Assembly (NCBI GenBank): GCA_029906195.1
Contig: JARWSJ010000002.1
Span: forward strand, 434,001 to 498,000
Source: Chitinophagaceae bacterium 26-R-25
GTDB lineage: Bacteria > Bacteroidota > Bacteroidia > Chitinophagales > Chitinophagaceae
DNA length: 64,000 nt
Reading direction: 5' to 3'
In this document: piece after piece, positions 1-7,326 of the stretch
Layout of the letters: each line of letters begins with the position of its first letter
Numbering within the stretch: position 1 is the first letter of the stretch
Translations under genes and position numbers: made by a program
The notes under the pieces: model-generated
The model's database searches: none
What the model was told of the DNA's origin: nothing
What the model saw: the letters and a program-made list of their open reading frames with translations, nothing else

Positions 1-1
1 C

Positions 2-2410
2 CGTGGCATTGCTGCAAAAATGTACACCATCAGTGGCGAAAGCACAGACTGGAAGCTGCACATAGGCAAGCCCGCACAGCTAAGCTTTAAAATAAAAGGA
101 GAAGAAAAACTGTACAATACGGTGCGCATTATAGAAGTGAAGCATCACTACAAAGCGGGCGGACAATATACCAACAGTTTCAAAGCCATCCCCGCCACTG
201 CGACCGTGCCTCCGCGGGTGCCCTATGTTGCGCCGCAGCCATTTACCGTGCTGGCAACCGTGGTGGACAATAGAGATGCCGAAGGCCGTGTAAAAGTAGA
301 TTTCAAAGGCTGGAGCCACGACAACAAAATGACCCACCGCCTCAGTAACTGGATGCGCGTGGCAGCTAATTATGCAGGACAAAGCGATAAGGTAGGTACC
401 AACAGGGGATTTGTGTTTATACCGGAAGTGGGCGAGCAGGTGTATGTAAGTTTTGAAAACGGCAATCCCGACAGGCCCTACGTAAGCGGCAGCGCTTTTC
501 ATGGCGGCAATGGCCGGGGCGGTGAGGCGGGCAACCATATTAAAAGCATTACCACCCGGAGCGGAGTGCAGCAACTCATTAATGATGCAGACGGAAGCTG
601 GCAGCAGCAGGATGCCAGCGGCAGCTACATTCGAATGAATGGAAAGCGCACAATGGAAATCAACACAGATGTTTTGGAAATTAATGTAAGAAAACTAATC
701 ATTAATGCCAGCCAAAGCACCGAGATTACCACCAACGATTATGTGCTGAATGCGCTGAGCAGAATTTATATAATGAGCAAAATGCTGAGGCAAACCATTA
801 GTGGTTTCATGCACCTGTTTAGCAGCAAGGCGCTTATTAACAGCACGAATACGCTGGACATAGAAGCCAAAGAAACCAAGCTGCACGGAACGGAGAAAGC
901 CCTCGTGCATTCCGATAAACAAGCCGTGATCAACAGCACCGGCTCGGCAGAAATACACGGTACAAACGGCACCAACCATACCAACCAGGGCAAAGATATA
1001 ATGGCCACTGGAACCGAAGGTATCGCGCTGGCGATGGTGTACTTTAGGCCGCAGGCCGAATGGTGGGGACAGTTTGGTTTTGACTGGCTACGGGAAAAGG
1101 ACAATGGACTAACACCCGAGACCCCAGCCTATGAGGATATTATAAAAGGCGGTTATAAAGATGGCGCCGAGGATCTTACACCGGGCGAGGCCTACGAAAA
1201 ATTTAAAACGGAGTACCAAATACTGCCCATTGCCCGTAAAGGCCAACATTCGGCGGGTGCATCCACGGAGTATTTTGTGCCTTATCTTACCCTGTTTTCC
1301 AAAGAATTTGTAGACCAGCTGACCGATGCCACAAAATCCGGGCATCAGGCAATGTCCGGGCAAGAAGAAAAAAAACAGTATAAATCAGAACCCAAGTGTT
1401 CTGCGACACTGGACATGCTGGTGGAAATAGAAGAAGACATAGACAGGCTGCAGTTTGAGTACGACCACTCTTTGTTTGCCATAAGCACCCCCATCCTGAA
1501 GGACAAAGCCAAAACAAAAGGATTGGTGAGCTCCGCTAATGCAACGGTTACCATTACCTGCCTGAAAGATTTGGATGGCGATAGAGAAATAAAGATTTAC
1601 GCCTATCCTAAAAACAAATCACACTCACCCCTGCTTGAGCGCAAACTGGCCGGGAAAATTATAGTGTTGAGAAACGATGCCACCGTAAGAAAAACGCAAA
1701 AGTTTGTACTGGTGATCGTGAACACGAATATTGCTAATGCGAGCGGGAAGGAGAACACAGGGGAATTTAAATGGGCTGAGCAGCAAAGATTAAAGGATGC
1801 CCTGCACCAGTGCCTTGTTATGGCTGCGCTGGAAGATGGGCCGGTGCTTGATTTAAGCCGTGATGCCAAATTCCAGATCAGAACCGACGCACAGGGCAAA
1901 AAGGTATACGGAGAATACATGTATAAAAATGAACCCAAGAGAAGCGACCGGTCAGAAAATATTGATTCAGGCAAAGAGGAGATATATAATTATGTGAGAG
2001 ATCTGTATATACAGCGAAACCCCCAATATGCTTCTTACTTTACCATCTTTTGTTTTGGTGAACTTAACTACAGGAGTTACTATTACGAGGACCCTGTTAC
2101 CCATAAAGAAATCGGCGAAGCCATAGCTGGGCAGGTGCAGCATATAAAAACAAAAAATGTGTTTTTATTTAACGCTTTAAAGGGCGAAGACAGACTTGAC
2201 AAAGTGATGGCCCACGAGGGGTTGCATGGTCTGGGCCTATACCATACGCACAACGACGAAGCGCCGATTACAGATCCAAATAGAAAATATGTATTTGCTA
2301 ATGGCAACGCCGACCCGGAGAGAGCCACGGATAATTTTATGAGTTACGGGCGCAGAATTAAAAGATCAACCTGGAAATGGCAGTGGGACATAGTAAGGAA
2401 AAATGTATAG
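2..2410 (+). CDS. vgrG: VgrG-like spike with C-terminal metzincin-type protease domain, 5' end cut by window
   Basis: The frame is open from base 2, so the N-terminal gp27-like part lies outside the window. Numbering from the first visible Met (base 20), residues about 70-160 resemble the gp5/VgrG OB-fold (phrases such as EVGEQVYVSFENGNPDRPYV), and about 165-330 are regular Ile/Asn/Thr-rich repeats like a VgrG beta-helix needle. A long extension follows. It carries HEGLHGLGLYH at 732-742, which fits the zinc-binding HExxHxxGxxH pattern, and NFMSYG near 774 as a plausible Met-turn. This is the layout of an evolved (specialised) VgrG carrying its own toxin. The family usually acts at the tip of a type VI or related contractile machine. 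Two exported paralogous proteins follow directly and are candidate immunity proteins. The spike call is firm; protease activity is inferred from the motif. Confidence 0.82.
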   Translation, partial: RGIAAKMYTISGESTDWKLHIGKPAQLSFKIKGEEKLYNTVRIIEVKHHYKAGGQYTNSFKAIPATATVPPRVPYVAPQPFTVLATVVDNRDAEGRVKVDFKGWSHDNKMTHRLSNWMRVAANYAGQSDKVGTNRGFVFIPEVGEQVYVSFENGNPDRPYVSGSAFHGGNGRGGEAGNHIKSITTRSGVQQLINDADGSWQQQDASGSYIRMNGKRTMEINTDVLEINVRKLIINASQSTEITTNDYVLNALSRIYIMSKMLRQTISGFMHLFSSKALINSTNTLDIEAKETKLHGTEKALVHSDKQAVINSTGSAEIHGTNGTNHTNQGKDIMATGTEGIALAMVYFRPQAEWWGQFGFDWLREKDNGLTPETPAYEDIIKGGYKDGAEDLTPGEAYEKFKTEYQILPIARKGQHSAGASTEYFVPYLTLFSKEFVDQLTDATKSGHQAMSGQEEKKQYKSEPKCSATLDMLVEIEEDIDRLQFEYDHSLFAISTPILKDKAKTKGLVSSANATVTITCLKDLDGDREIKIYAYPKNKSHSPLLERKLAGKIIVLRNDATVRKTQKFVLVIVNTNIANASGKENTGEFKWAEQQRLKDALHQCLVMAALEDGPVLDLSRDAKFQIRTDAQGKKVYGEYMYKNEPKRSDRSENIDSGKEEIYNYVRDLYIQRNPQYASYFTIFCFGELNYRSYYYEDPVTHKEIGEAIAGQVQHIKTKNVFLFNALKGEDRLDKVMAHEGLHGLGLYHTHNDEAPITDPNRKYVFANGNADPERATDNFMSYGRRIKRSTWKWQWDIVRKNV

Positions 2411-2443
2411 CAAAAGAACTACTAACCGATAAACAACAGGAAA

Positions 2444-3289
2444 ATGAAATGTTTATTAATCTCAGCGCTGCTTGCCTGTGCGGTAACAGGCCGCAGCCAG
2501 AAAATAGATCATTACGCAAAAACAGACACAATGAAAACATTTGACATAAAAAAATTTGAACAGAATAAAGGGAAACAGGGCTATTCAGGCTCGTATCGTT
2601 TTAAAACGAAGGAGGGGGACGAGGTAAAACAGTTGGACTTTACTAGCACAGACACTAGTTATAAAAAATACTATCAGGAGACTATTACCAAAGAGTTTAG
2701 TCCTTTTAAACAGATCTATAGCTATTATGAAAATGGCCAGTTATGGGTTGAATTTAAAGATTTTAATAACTCTTCAGTAGAGGAAAAGAGATACGACAAA
2801 AACGGCCAGCTCATTAAAACCATTAATTACGATAAAAAGTTTCAGTACGATTTTGAAGCCATTCACAAAATGGTGTTGGAAAAATTAGGAGTGGATATTT
2901 ATGATACCCGCCAGGCTATGGCTTTCCGGACTGTAGATAATATTACAAATGAACTTCCTATACTGAACCGGTACTACCAGATTCACGTGCTAAAAAGTGC
3001 TTATGTACGTGGGGAGTGGTTAAGTGATCCTGATTACAGCTTTTTTATAGATGATGCTACTGGCAGGTTTTTTCTTGACCAGAAAGAAATAGACAGTATT
3101 CTGCAAACTAACGCCAAACTAGCTTCCACAAATAACAAGAAGAGCGCCGGAATGGACTTCGTAGAGACTCCTTCCAGTGGAGGACCACTATTTGGCACGA
3201 CTACAACTATAGTTTTTTTCATTGTCATTCTGCTGCTAATAATTTTCTCAGCATACAAGGGCTGTGAGCAAATGTCAATGGCTCACTAA
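2444..3289 (+). CDS. Exported MORN/YwqK-like repeat protein, putative immunity protein 1
   Basis: This 281-residue protein begins 33 bp after the vgrG stop. The N-terminus is a short export signal (MKCLLISALLACAVTG); LLAC could be a lipobox, but the signal is very short. Residues about 85-125 hold two YYENGQL / YDKNGQL units that resemble MORN_2/YwqK-type repeats. The middle region (QYDFEAIHKMVLEKLGVDIYDTRQA) is shared with the next gene. The last 30 residues contain a strongly hydrophobic segment (IVFFIVILLLIIFSAY) that the paralogue lacks. Position after a toxin-bearing VgrG, export to the envelope and duplication suggest an immunity protein. That is inference; no immunity family is firmly recognised. 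Confidence 0.6.
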   Translation: MKCLLISALLACAVTGRSQKIDHYAKTDTMKTFDIKKFEQNKGKQGYSGSYRFKTKEGDEVKQLDFTSTDTSYKKYYQETITKEFSPFKQIYSYYENGQLWVEFKDFNNSSVEEKRYDKNGQLIKTINYDKKFQYDFEAIHKMVLEKLGVDIYDTRQAMAFRTVDNITNELPILNRYYQIHVLKSAYVRGEWLSDPDYSFFIDDATGRFFLDQKEIDSILQTNAKLASTNNKKSAGMDFVETPSSGGPLFGTTTTIVFFIVILLLIIFSAYKGCEQMSMAH

Positions 3290-3360
3290 AACCACGAAAC
3301 GTTTGGTCGTTTCACCACTAGTCATTAGGTATTGGTCTTTATTTCTGTTTGTGAAGACCC

Positions 3361-3414
3361 GAATCGAGGCAACCGAAATGGCAGTGGGGCATCGTAAGGA
3401 AAAATGTAAAGTAA
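3361..3414 (+). pseudogene. Remnant of the 3' end of a vgrG effector gene
   Basis: In one frame this stretch ends KWQWGIVRKNVK-stop. The 3' end of the upstream vgrG encodes KWQWDIVRKNV-stop. The similarity continues through the non-coding spacer into the start of the next gene, so the duplicated unit was effector tail plus immunity gene. No longer effector reading frame remains upstream of it. Confidence 0.7.
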
Positions 3415-3445
3415 AAGGAATTACTAACCGATAAACAACTGGAAA

Positions 3446-4273
3446 ATGAAATGTTTACTAATCTCTGTGCTGCTTGCCTGTGCTGTAACAGGCCGCAGCC
3501 AGACAATAGACCATTACCCAAAAACAAACACAATGAAAAGATTTGACATAAAAAAATTCGAAGAGAATAAAGGGAAACAGGGCTATTCACGCTCGTATCG
3601 TTTTAAAACCAAGAATGGCTGTTGGGTGGTGCAATCCGAGGGAAATATTGATGGAGAAAAATACTATGTAGAAGAAGTTTCCAAAGAGTTTAGCCCATTT
3701 ATCCAAGTCTACAACTATTATGAAAATGGGCAGTTATCTGCTGAAGTTAAAAAATTTAATAACGTCTTTGTAGAGGAAAAGGCATACGAAAAAAGTGGCC
3801 AGATGATTGAAACCATTAATTACAATGAAAAGTTTCAGTACGATTTTGAAGCGATTCACAAAATGGTTCTTGAAAAATTAGGAGTGGATATTTATGATAC
3901 CCGCCAGGCCGTGGCTTTCCGGACTGTAGATAATATTACAAATGAACTTCCTATACTGAACCGATACTACCAGATTTTTGTGCTAAAAAGTGCTTATGTA
4001 CGTGGGGAGTGGGATAGTGATTTTGATTACGGCTTTTTTATAGATGATTCTACTGGCAGGTTTTTTCTTGACCAGAAAGAGATTGATACTATTCTGCAAA
4101 CTGACGCCAAACGAGCTTCCACCAATAAGAAGAAGAGCGCCGGAATGGACTTCGTAGAGACTCCTTCCAGTCGTGGATCATCTGATCTAATCGGCCCCGT
4201 AAATATGTTGCCCCTGGTTTGTGTCTTCGCGAATGATGGCGAATGTGATGAGAAAATTAATTTTCTTTTTTAA
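3446..4273 (+). CDS. Exported MORN/YwqK-like repeat protein, putative immunity protein 2 (paralogue)
   Basis: This 275-residue protein is a close paralogue of the gene just upstream. It has the same signal region (MKCLLISVLLACAVTG), the same YYENGQL repeat and the same QYDFEAIHKMVLEKLGVDIY core. Similarity is high up to about residue 240 (FVETPSS), after which the tails are unrelated: this copy ends in a short segment with two cysteines and no clear membrane helix. A switch of tail after a conserved body suggests recombination. It is preceded by a scrap of effector 3' end, so it may be an immunity gene left behind after loss or replacement of its effector. Function is inferred from context only. 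Confidence 0.55.
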   Translation: MKCLLISVLLACAVTGRSQTIDHYPKTNTMKRFDIKKFEENKGKQGYSRSYRFKTKNGCWVVQSEGNIDGEKYYVEEVSKEFSPFIQVYNYYENGQLSAEVKKFNNVFVEEKAYEKSGQMIETINYNEKFQYDFEAIHKMVLEKLGVDIYDTRQAVAFRTVDNITNELPILNRYYQIFVLKSAYVRGEWDSDFDYGFFIDDSTGRFFLDQKEIDTILQTDAKRASTNKKKSAGMDFVETPSSRGSSDLIGPVNMLPLVCVFANDGECDEKINFLF

Positions 4274-4418
4274 AGAGACTTTATTGAAATGATGTTCAAA
4301 CAAAAGAAATATTTTGGTGCAACGAAAAACAAATTGCATCCGGCCTCTGTTCTACTGGACTGATTATTTCCGGCTGAATTGTCTTAGAAAAATTTATTCA
4401 TTATAAACAACAACAACA

Positions 4419-4856
4419 ATGGCACACGTTTCAATCTATTTGAATTTCGATGGTAATGCAGAAGAAGCATTCAACCACTACAAAAAAGTTTTCGGAACTG
4501 AGTTTTCTACTCCGTTGATGCGCATGAGCGACATTCCACCTTCACCGAATGCACCGGCATTGCCAGAAGCAGAGAAAAACAAAGTAATGCACGTGGCATT
4601 GCCAATTCTTGGCGGCTTGGAAATCATGGCAACAGATGTACTGGAAAGCATGGGTCATAAGTTGGTGGAAGGTAATAACGTTACCATCAGCTTAAATCCT
4701 GATACAAAAGCAGAGGCAGACAAATTGTATGCAGGTTTGTCTGAAGGTAACAGCACTGAAGCCGTAGCACCACACGACGAATTCTGGGGCTACTGGGGCA
4801 CCTGCAAGGACCGCTTTGGTGTTCGCTGGATGTTTAATGTTTCGAACAAGCAGTAG
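4419..4856 (+). CDS. VOC/PhnB-like glyoxalase-superfamily protein
   Basis: This 145-residue soluble protein matches the PhnB-like branch of the vicinal oxygen chelate superfamily. It opens with VSIYLNFDGNAEEAFNHYKKVFG, carries HVALPILGGLEIMATD in the middle and ends with WGYWGTCKDRFGVRWMFN, the usual closing strand. Family members are small dimeric betaalphabetabetabeta proteins, and many have no known substrate. Nothing nearby identifies one here. A long inverted repeat begins 8 bp after the stop. Confidence 0.85.
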   Translation: MAHVSIYLNFDGNAEEAFNHYKKVFGTEFSTPLMRMSDIPPSPNAPALPEAEKNKVMHVALPILGGLEIMATDVLESMGHKLVEGNNVTISLNPDTKAEADKLYAGLSEGNSTEAVAPHDEFWGYWGTCKDRFGVRWMFNVSNKQ

Positions 4857-4863
4857 AGAGAGG

Positions 4864-4967
4864 GAACGCAGATTATCATGGTTGTCATGATTTGTGATGA
4901 TTTTTTTGTAGAGGATTGTTTGCAATGAAATCTTGAAAAATCATGAGAACCATTATAGTCTGCGTTC
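4864..4967. repeat. Inverted repeat, family A copy 1
   Basis: The left arm starts GAACGCAGATTATCATGG and the right arm is its imperfect reverse complement, ending TAGTCTGCGTTC. The arms are about 40 bases long with a short AT-rich centre. It starts 8 bp after the stop of the VOC gene. The same arms occur at 6081, 39045 and 52349. Confidence 0.85.
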
Positions 4968-5109
4968 TTACTTCTGAAGCGCATAGCAAGGCATTATGCC
5001 GGCGTCGTTAGTTTTTAGCAATCGGTTATACTTTATCGTTATATGCACATAACAATCTCGCTAACCGAGGTTGGCATTTATTATTAAGTACCCATCGTTT
5101 GGACTGCTA

Positions 5110-5442
5110 TTATTTGGAAACCTGGAATCTTCCTGAATCAATTATTTTGCCTGATTTATCTTTCACCTGGTAAATGTATAAACCACGGTAATAATCAGCG
5201 AGGTCAATAATTGTTTTTTGATTAGTCAGACTTTGATCAAATATCTTCTTACCTATGAAGCTGAATATCTGAAGTGAGTAATCGCGCGGGTTGGAATATT
5301 TAAAATCGAAAGTAATTTGTGTGATAGCAGGATTGGGGTAACAGCGCACAGCGGTGGGTACCTCTTGTTGTGGTAACCTTGCTTGCGTGAAGCCCTTTGT
5401 TGTAAGCAATAAAGAAAATAGTAATATGTAAAAAATCTTCAT
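5110..5442 (-). CDS. Small secreted protein made almost only of a T9SS type A sorting domain
   Basis: The product is 110 residues. Residues 1-20 are a signal peptide (MKIFYILLFSLLLTTKGFTQ). From about residue 32 to the end it looks like a type IX secretion type A C-terminal sorting domain: YPNPA at the start, strands ending in LQIFSFIGKKIF, then LADYYRGLYIYQV and a terminal GRFQV. Normally this domain follows a large cargo; here only about a dozen residues separate it from the signal peptide. It may be a decayed cargo gene, a surface-anchored mini-protein, or a protein using the fold for another role. Confidence 0.75.
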   Translation of the reverse strand: MKIFYILLFSLLLTTKGFTQARLPQQEVPTAVRCYPNPAITQITFDFKYSNPRDYSLQIFSFIGKKIFDQSLTNQKTIIDLADYYRGLYIYQVKDKSGKIIDSGRFQVSK

Positions 5443-5561
5443 CGGCGAACCTGCATATTTAAGGTTAAATTAACCTGATTATTCAAAATTACAAATCATT
5501 TGGCTAAAAAAAAGTTCTGGCTAAGTGTTTTCTTTATATTAACGGAGGAAATCCTCACAAA

Positions 5562-6035
5562 TCATGCTGCAGCTTGCAAAGCGGCCTTAATCGATTCGAA
5601 ATCAGGCAGCTCTGATGGCACTTCTTTGGCTTCCGAATACACAATTAATCCATCTTTATTGATAACAAATGCGGCTCGCTTGCTAACTCCTTTCATTTCA
5701 AATGCGGGGAAAACCTCGTAGAGAACATCATATGCCTTCGAAACCTCCTTGTTAAAATCGCTTAAAAGTGGAAAATTCAGCTGCTGCTCCTTTCTGAACT
5801 TATCTAGTGAATAGAGGCTATCCACCGAAATACCCAAAATCTGCGCATTCAAATTTCCATAATTTCCAATGTCATCTCTTATCGAACATAACTCTTTTGT
5901 GCAAACGCTGGAAAAGGCAAACGGAAAAAACAGCAAAACGACATTTTTCCCATCGAAATCATGCAATGAAACTTTTTTCTTTTCAGAATCGTAAAGTGTA
6001 AAGTTTGGTGCTTTGGTTCCTTTTGGTATAGCCAT
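5562..6035 (-). CDS. Peroxiredoxin, BCP/PrxQ-AhpE type
   Basis: This 157-residue thioredoxin-fold protein should reduce hydroperoxides in the cytoplasm. The peroxidatic cysteine is Cys45 in FPFAFSSVCTKELC, with a second cysteine at position 50; a five-residue spacing is typical of atypical two-cysteine BCP/PrxQ enzymes. The N-terminal GTKAPNFTLYD and the ISVDSLYSLDKF segment are usual for the family. The length is normal. It stands alone, with an AT-rich inverted repeat upstream. Confidence 0.88.
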   Translation of the reverse strand: MAIPKGTKAPNFTLYDSEKKKVSLHDFDGKNVVLLFFPFAFSSVCTKELCSIRDDIGNYGNLNAQILGISVDSLYSLDKFRKEQQLNFPLLSDFNKEVSKAYDVLYEVFPAFEMKGVSKRAAFVINKDGLIVYSEAKEVPSELPDFESIKAALQAAA

Positions 6036-6045
6036 GGTGGTGTTA

Positions 6046-6262
6046 ATTTGAAAATTTGATGATTTGAAAATTTGAGAATGGAACGCAGATTATCATGATT
6101 GTCATGATTGGCCATGATTAGAAATTTGATATTTGAAATTTGACGTGAGAGAAAGACATTGAGCAATTTCAAATCTTAAATCTCAATTCGAAAGATCATC
6201 CCAATCATCCCAATCATGATAATCTGCGTTCTCCCATATTTTCAAATTATTTAAAATTTTGG
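6046..6262. repeat. Outer inverted repeat, AATTTGAAAATTTGA type (family G), enclosing family A copy 2
   Basis: The left arm at 6046-6080 repeats ATTTGAAAATTTGA words. The right arm at 6236-6262 is the reverse complement (TTTTCAAATTATTTAAAATT). The right arm overlaps the last codons and stop of the PorP/SprF-like gene. Confidence 0.65.
6081..6231. repeat. Inverted repeat, family A copy 2
   Basis: The left arm begins GAACGCAGATTATCATGATT and the right arm ends AATCATGATAATCTGCGTTC. The arms are the best-conserved of the four family A copies. It lies nested inside a different AT-rich inverted repeat. Confidence 0.88.
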
Positions 6263-7303
6263 GCAGAGTACTTTGTCTCTGCTCGAGTTATATCTATCCA
6301 GAAAGCCAATATAGGATACAGAAATTTCGATGCCACCGCGTCCCTGACTAACTGTTTTAAGTGTAGAAACGTTCACATCATAACTTATTGCTACGGCGAA
6401 TGGGTTGTAGTCTATTTTCAAAACAGGAATAAATGCATCGCCCCAGCGTAAGAATGCGCCGCCGCTGATGGTGTAATCCGGCGCTTCATAATCGTCGCCT
6501 AATTTATAAGAATACAACACGCCTGCAATGGTTTCATTGAATGCTCCTTGTTTCGAGTAATCGGCCTGAAGTGTAAAATAGGAATAGTCGTCAAGGTTAA
6601 ACTTCACGCCGCCGGAAATAACAGTTTTTCCATGCAATGCCGCATCTGCGCTTCTGTAAAATGAATTGGATGGTCTGTTTAAATGATGGTAACCCACTCC
6701 AAAGAACATGTTGTTCTGGTTCTCAGCTCCAAAACTGGTGTTGAAGCTTGCACCAAGGCTGGCATCGAAGTAGCTGTAGTTGGGTGAAACAAAGGTTTCA
6801 CCATCTGCAACTGCCGGATTATAAGCACCTCCAATGAATTGATTATCGGTAGTGATCTTCGAGCGGTCGATTCTCTTTTGCACCAGGCCTGCCATAAAAC
6901 CAACAGACAGATACATGGCCTTGTCGCTGCGTAATGATTTGTGATAGTTCAATGCCGGCAGCACTTCAGTAGTGGTAAGGCCTGCGGTTCCTGCCTTGTC
7001 AAACAGTGCCTGCAAGCCGATAGTAAGAAAGTCGTCGCTTTTTCCTACCGGCGCTTTGTATTCCACATTAAAAGATCCTGTTTTATATGCATTGGTAAAG
7101 CTGTTCCACTGATCGCGGTAAACCATTTGCGCCCTTATGTCACCGGTGAAAATACCTGCCAGTGAAGGATTTCGGAGCAATGGTGCTTCGAAAAATTGCG
7201 AAAAATGGGCATCCTGTGCCGAAGCGTGTTCCGCAATGCACAAGCTGATCGTGGCGACTAGAATAAGGATAAGCTTTTTACACATCATGATCGACATTCT
7301 CAT
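6251..7303 (-). CDS. PorP/SprF family outer-membrane protein, type IX secretion associated
   Basis: This is a 350-residue outer-membrane beta-barrel protein. After the signal peptide (ending EHASAQ) comes DAHFSQFFEAPLLRNPSLAGIF, the hallmark opening of PorP/SprF proteins, and then repeated amphipathic strands. Family members are needed for secretion or surface attachment of large T9SS clients. The 23-bp gap from the giant PKD gene upstream, same strand, indicates an operon, so it is probably the dedicated partner of the two adhesins. Four in-frame ATGs (7303, 7297, 7288, 7285) precede the signal peptide core; the later two give a more usual signal. The stop codon lies inside an AT-rich repeat arm. 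Confidence 0.87.
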   Translation of the reverse strand: MRMSIMMCKKLILILVATISLCIAEHASAQDAHFSQFFEAPLLRNPSLAGIFTGDIRAQMVYRDQWNSFTNAYKTGSFNVEYKAPVGKSDDFLTIGLQALFDKAGTAGLTTTEVLPALNYHKSLRSDKAMYLSVGFMAGLVQKRIDRSKITTDNQFIGGAYNPAVADGETFVSPNYSYFDASLGASFNTSFGAENQNNMFFGVGYHHLNRPSNSFYRSADAALHGKTVISGGVKFNLDDYSYFTLQADYSKQGAFNETIAGVLYSYKLGDDYEAPDYTISGGAFLRWGDAFIPVLKIDYNPFAVAISYDVNVSTLKTVSQGRGGIEISVSYIGFLDRYNSSRDKVLCPKF

Positions 7304-7326
7304 AGATTAGCTGAATTGGATTTCAA

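Noticed and set aside
80-574. Long open frames opposite to real genes, for example on the minus strand over vgrG
   Set aside because: They overlap strongly supported genes, lack domains and have compositions expected from antisense reading.
1-4273. Prophage or complete type VI cluster at the left edge
   Set aside because: Only the VgrG 3' part and the two exported paralogues are present; no tube, sheath, baseplate, lysis or integrase genes are visible here.
4968-5109. Possible tRNA or small RNA between the family A repeat and the mini T9SS protein
   Set aside because: I could not form a cloverleaf or any stable conserved structure; only a short GCATTATGC palindrome is present.
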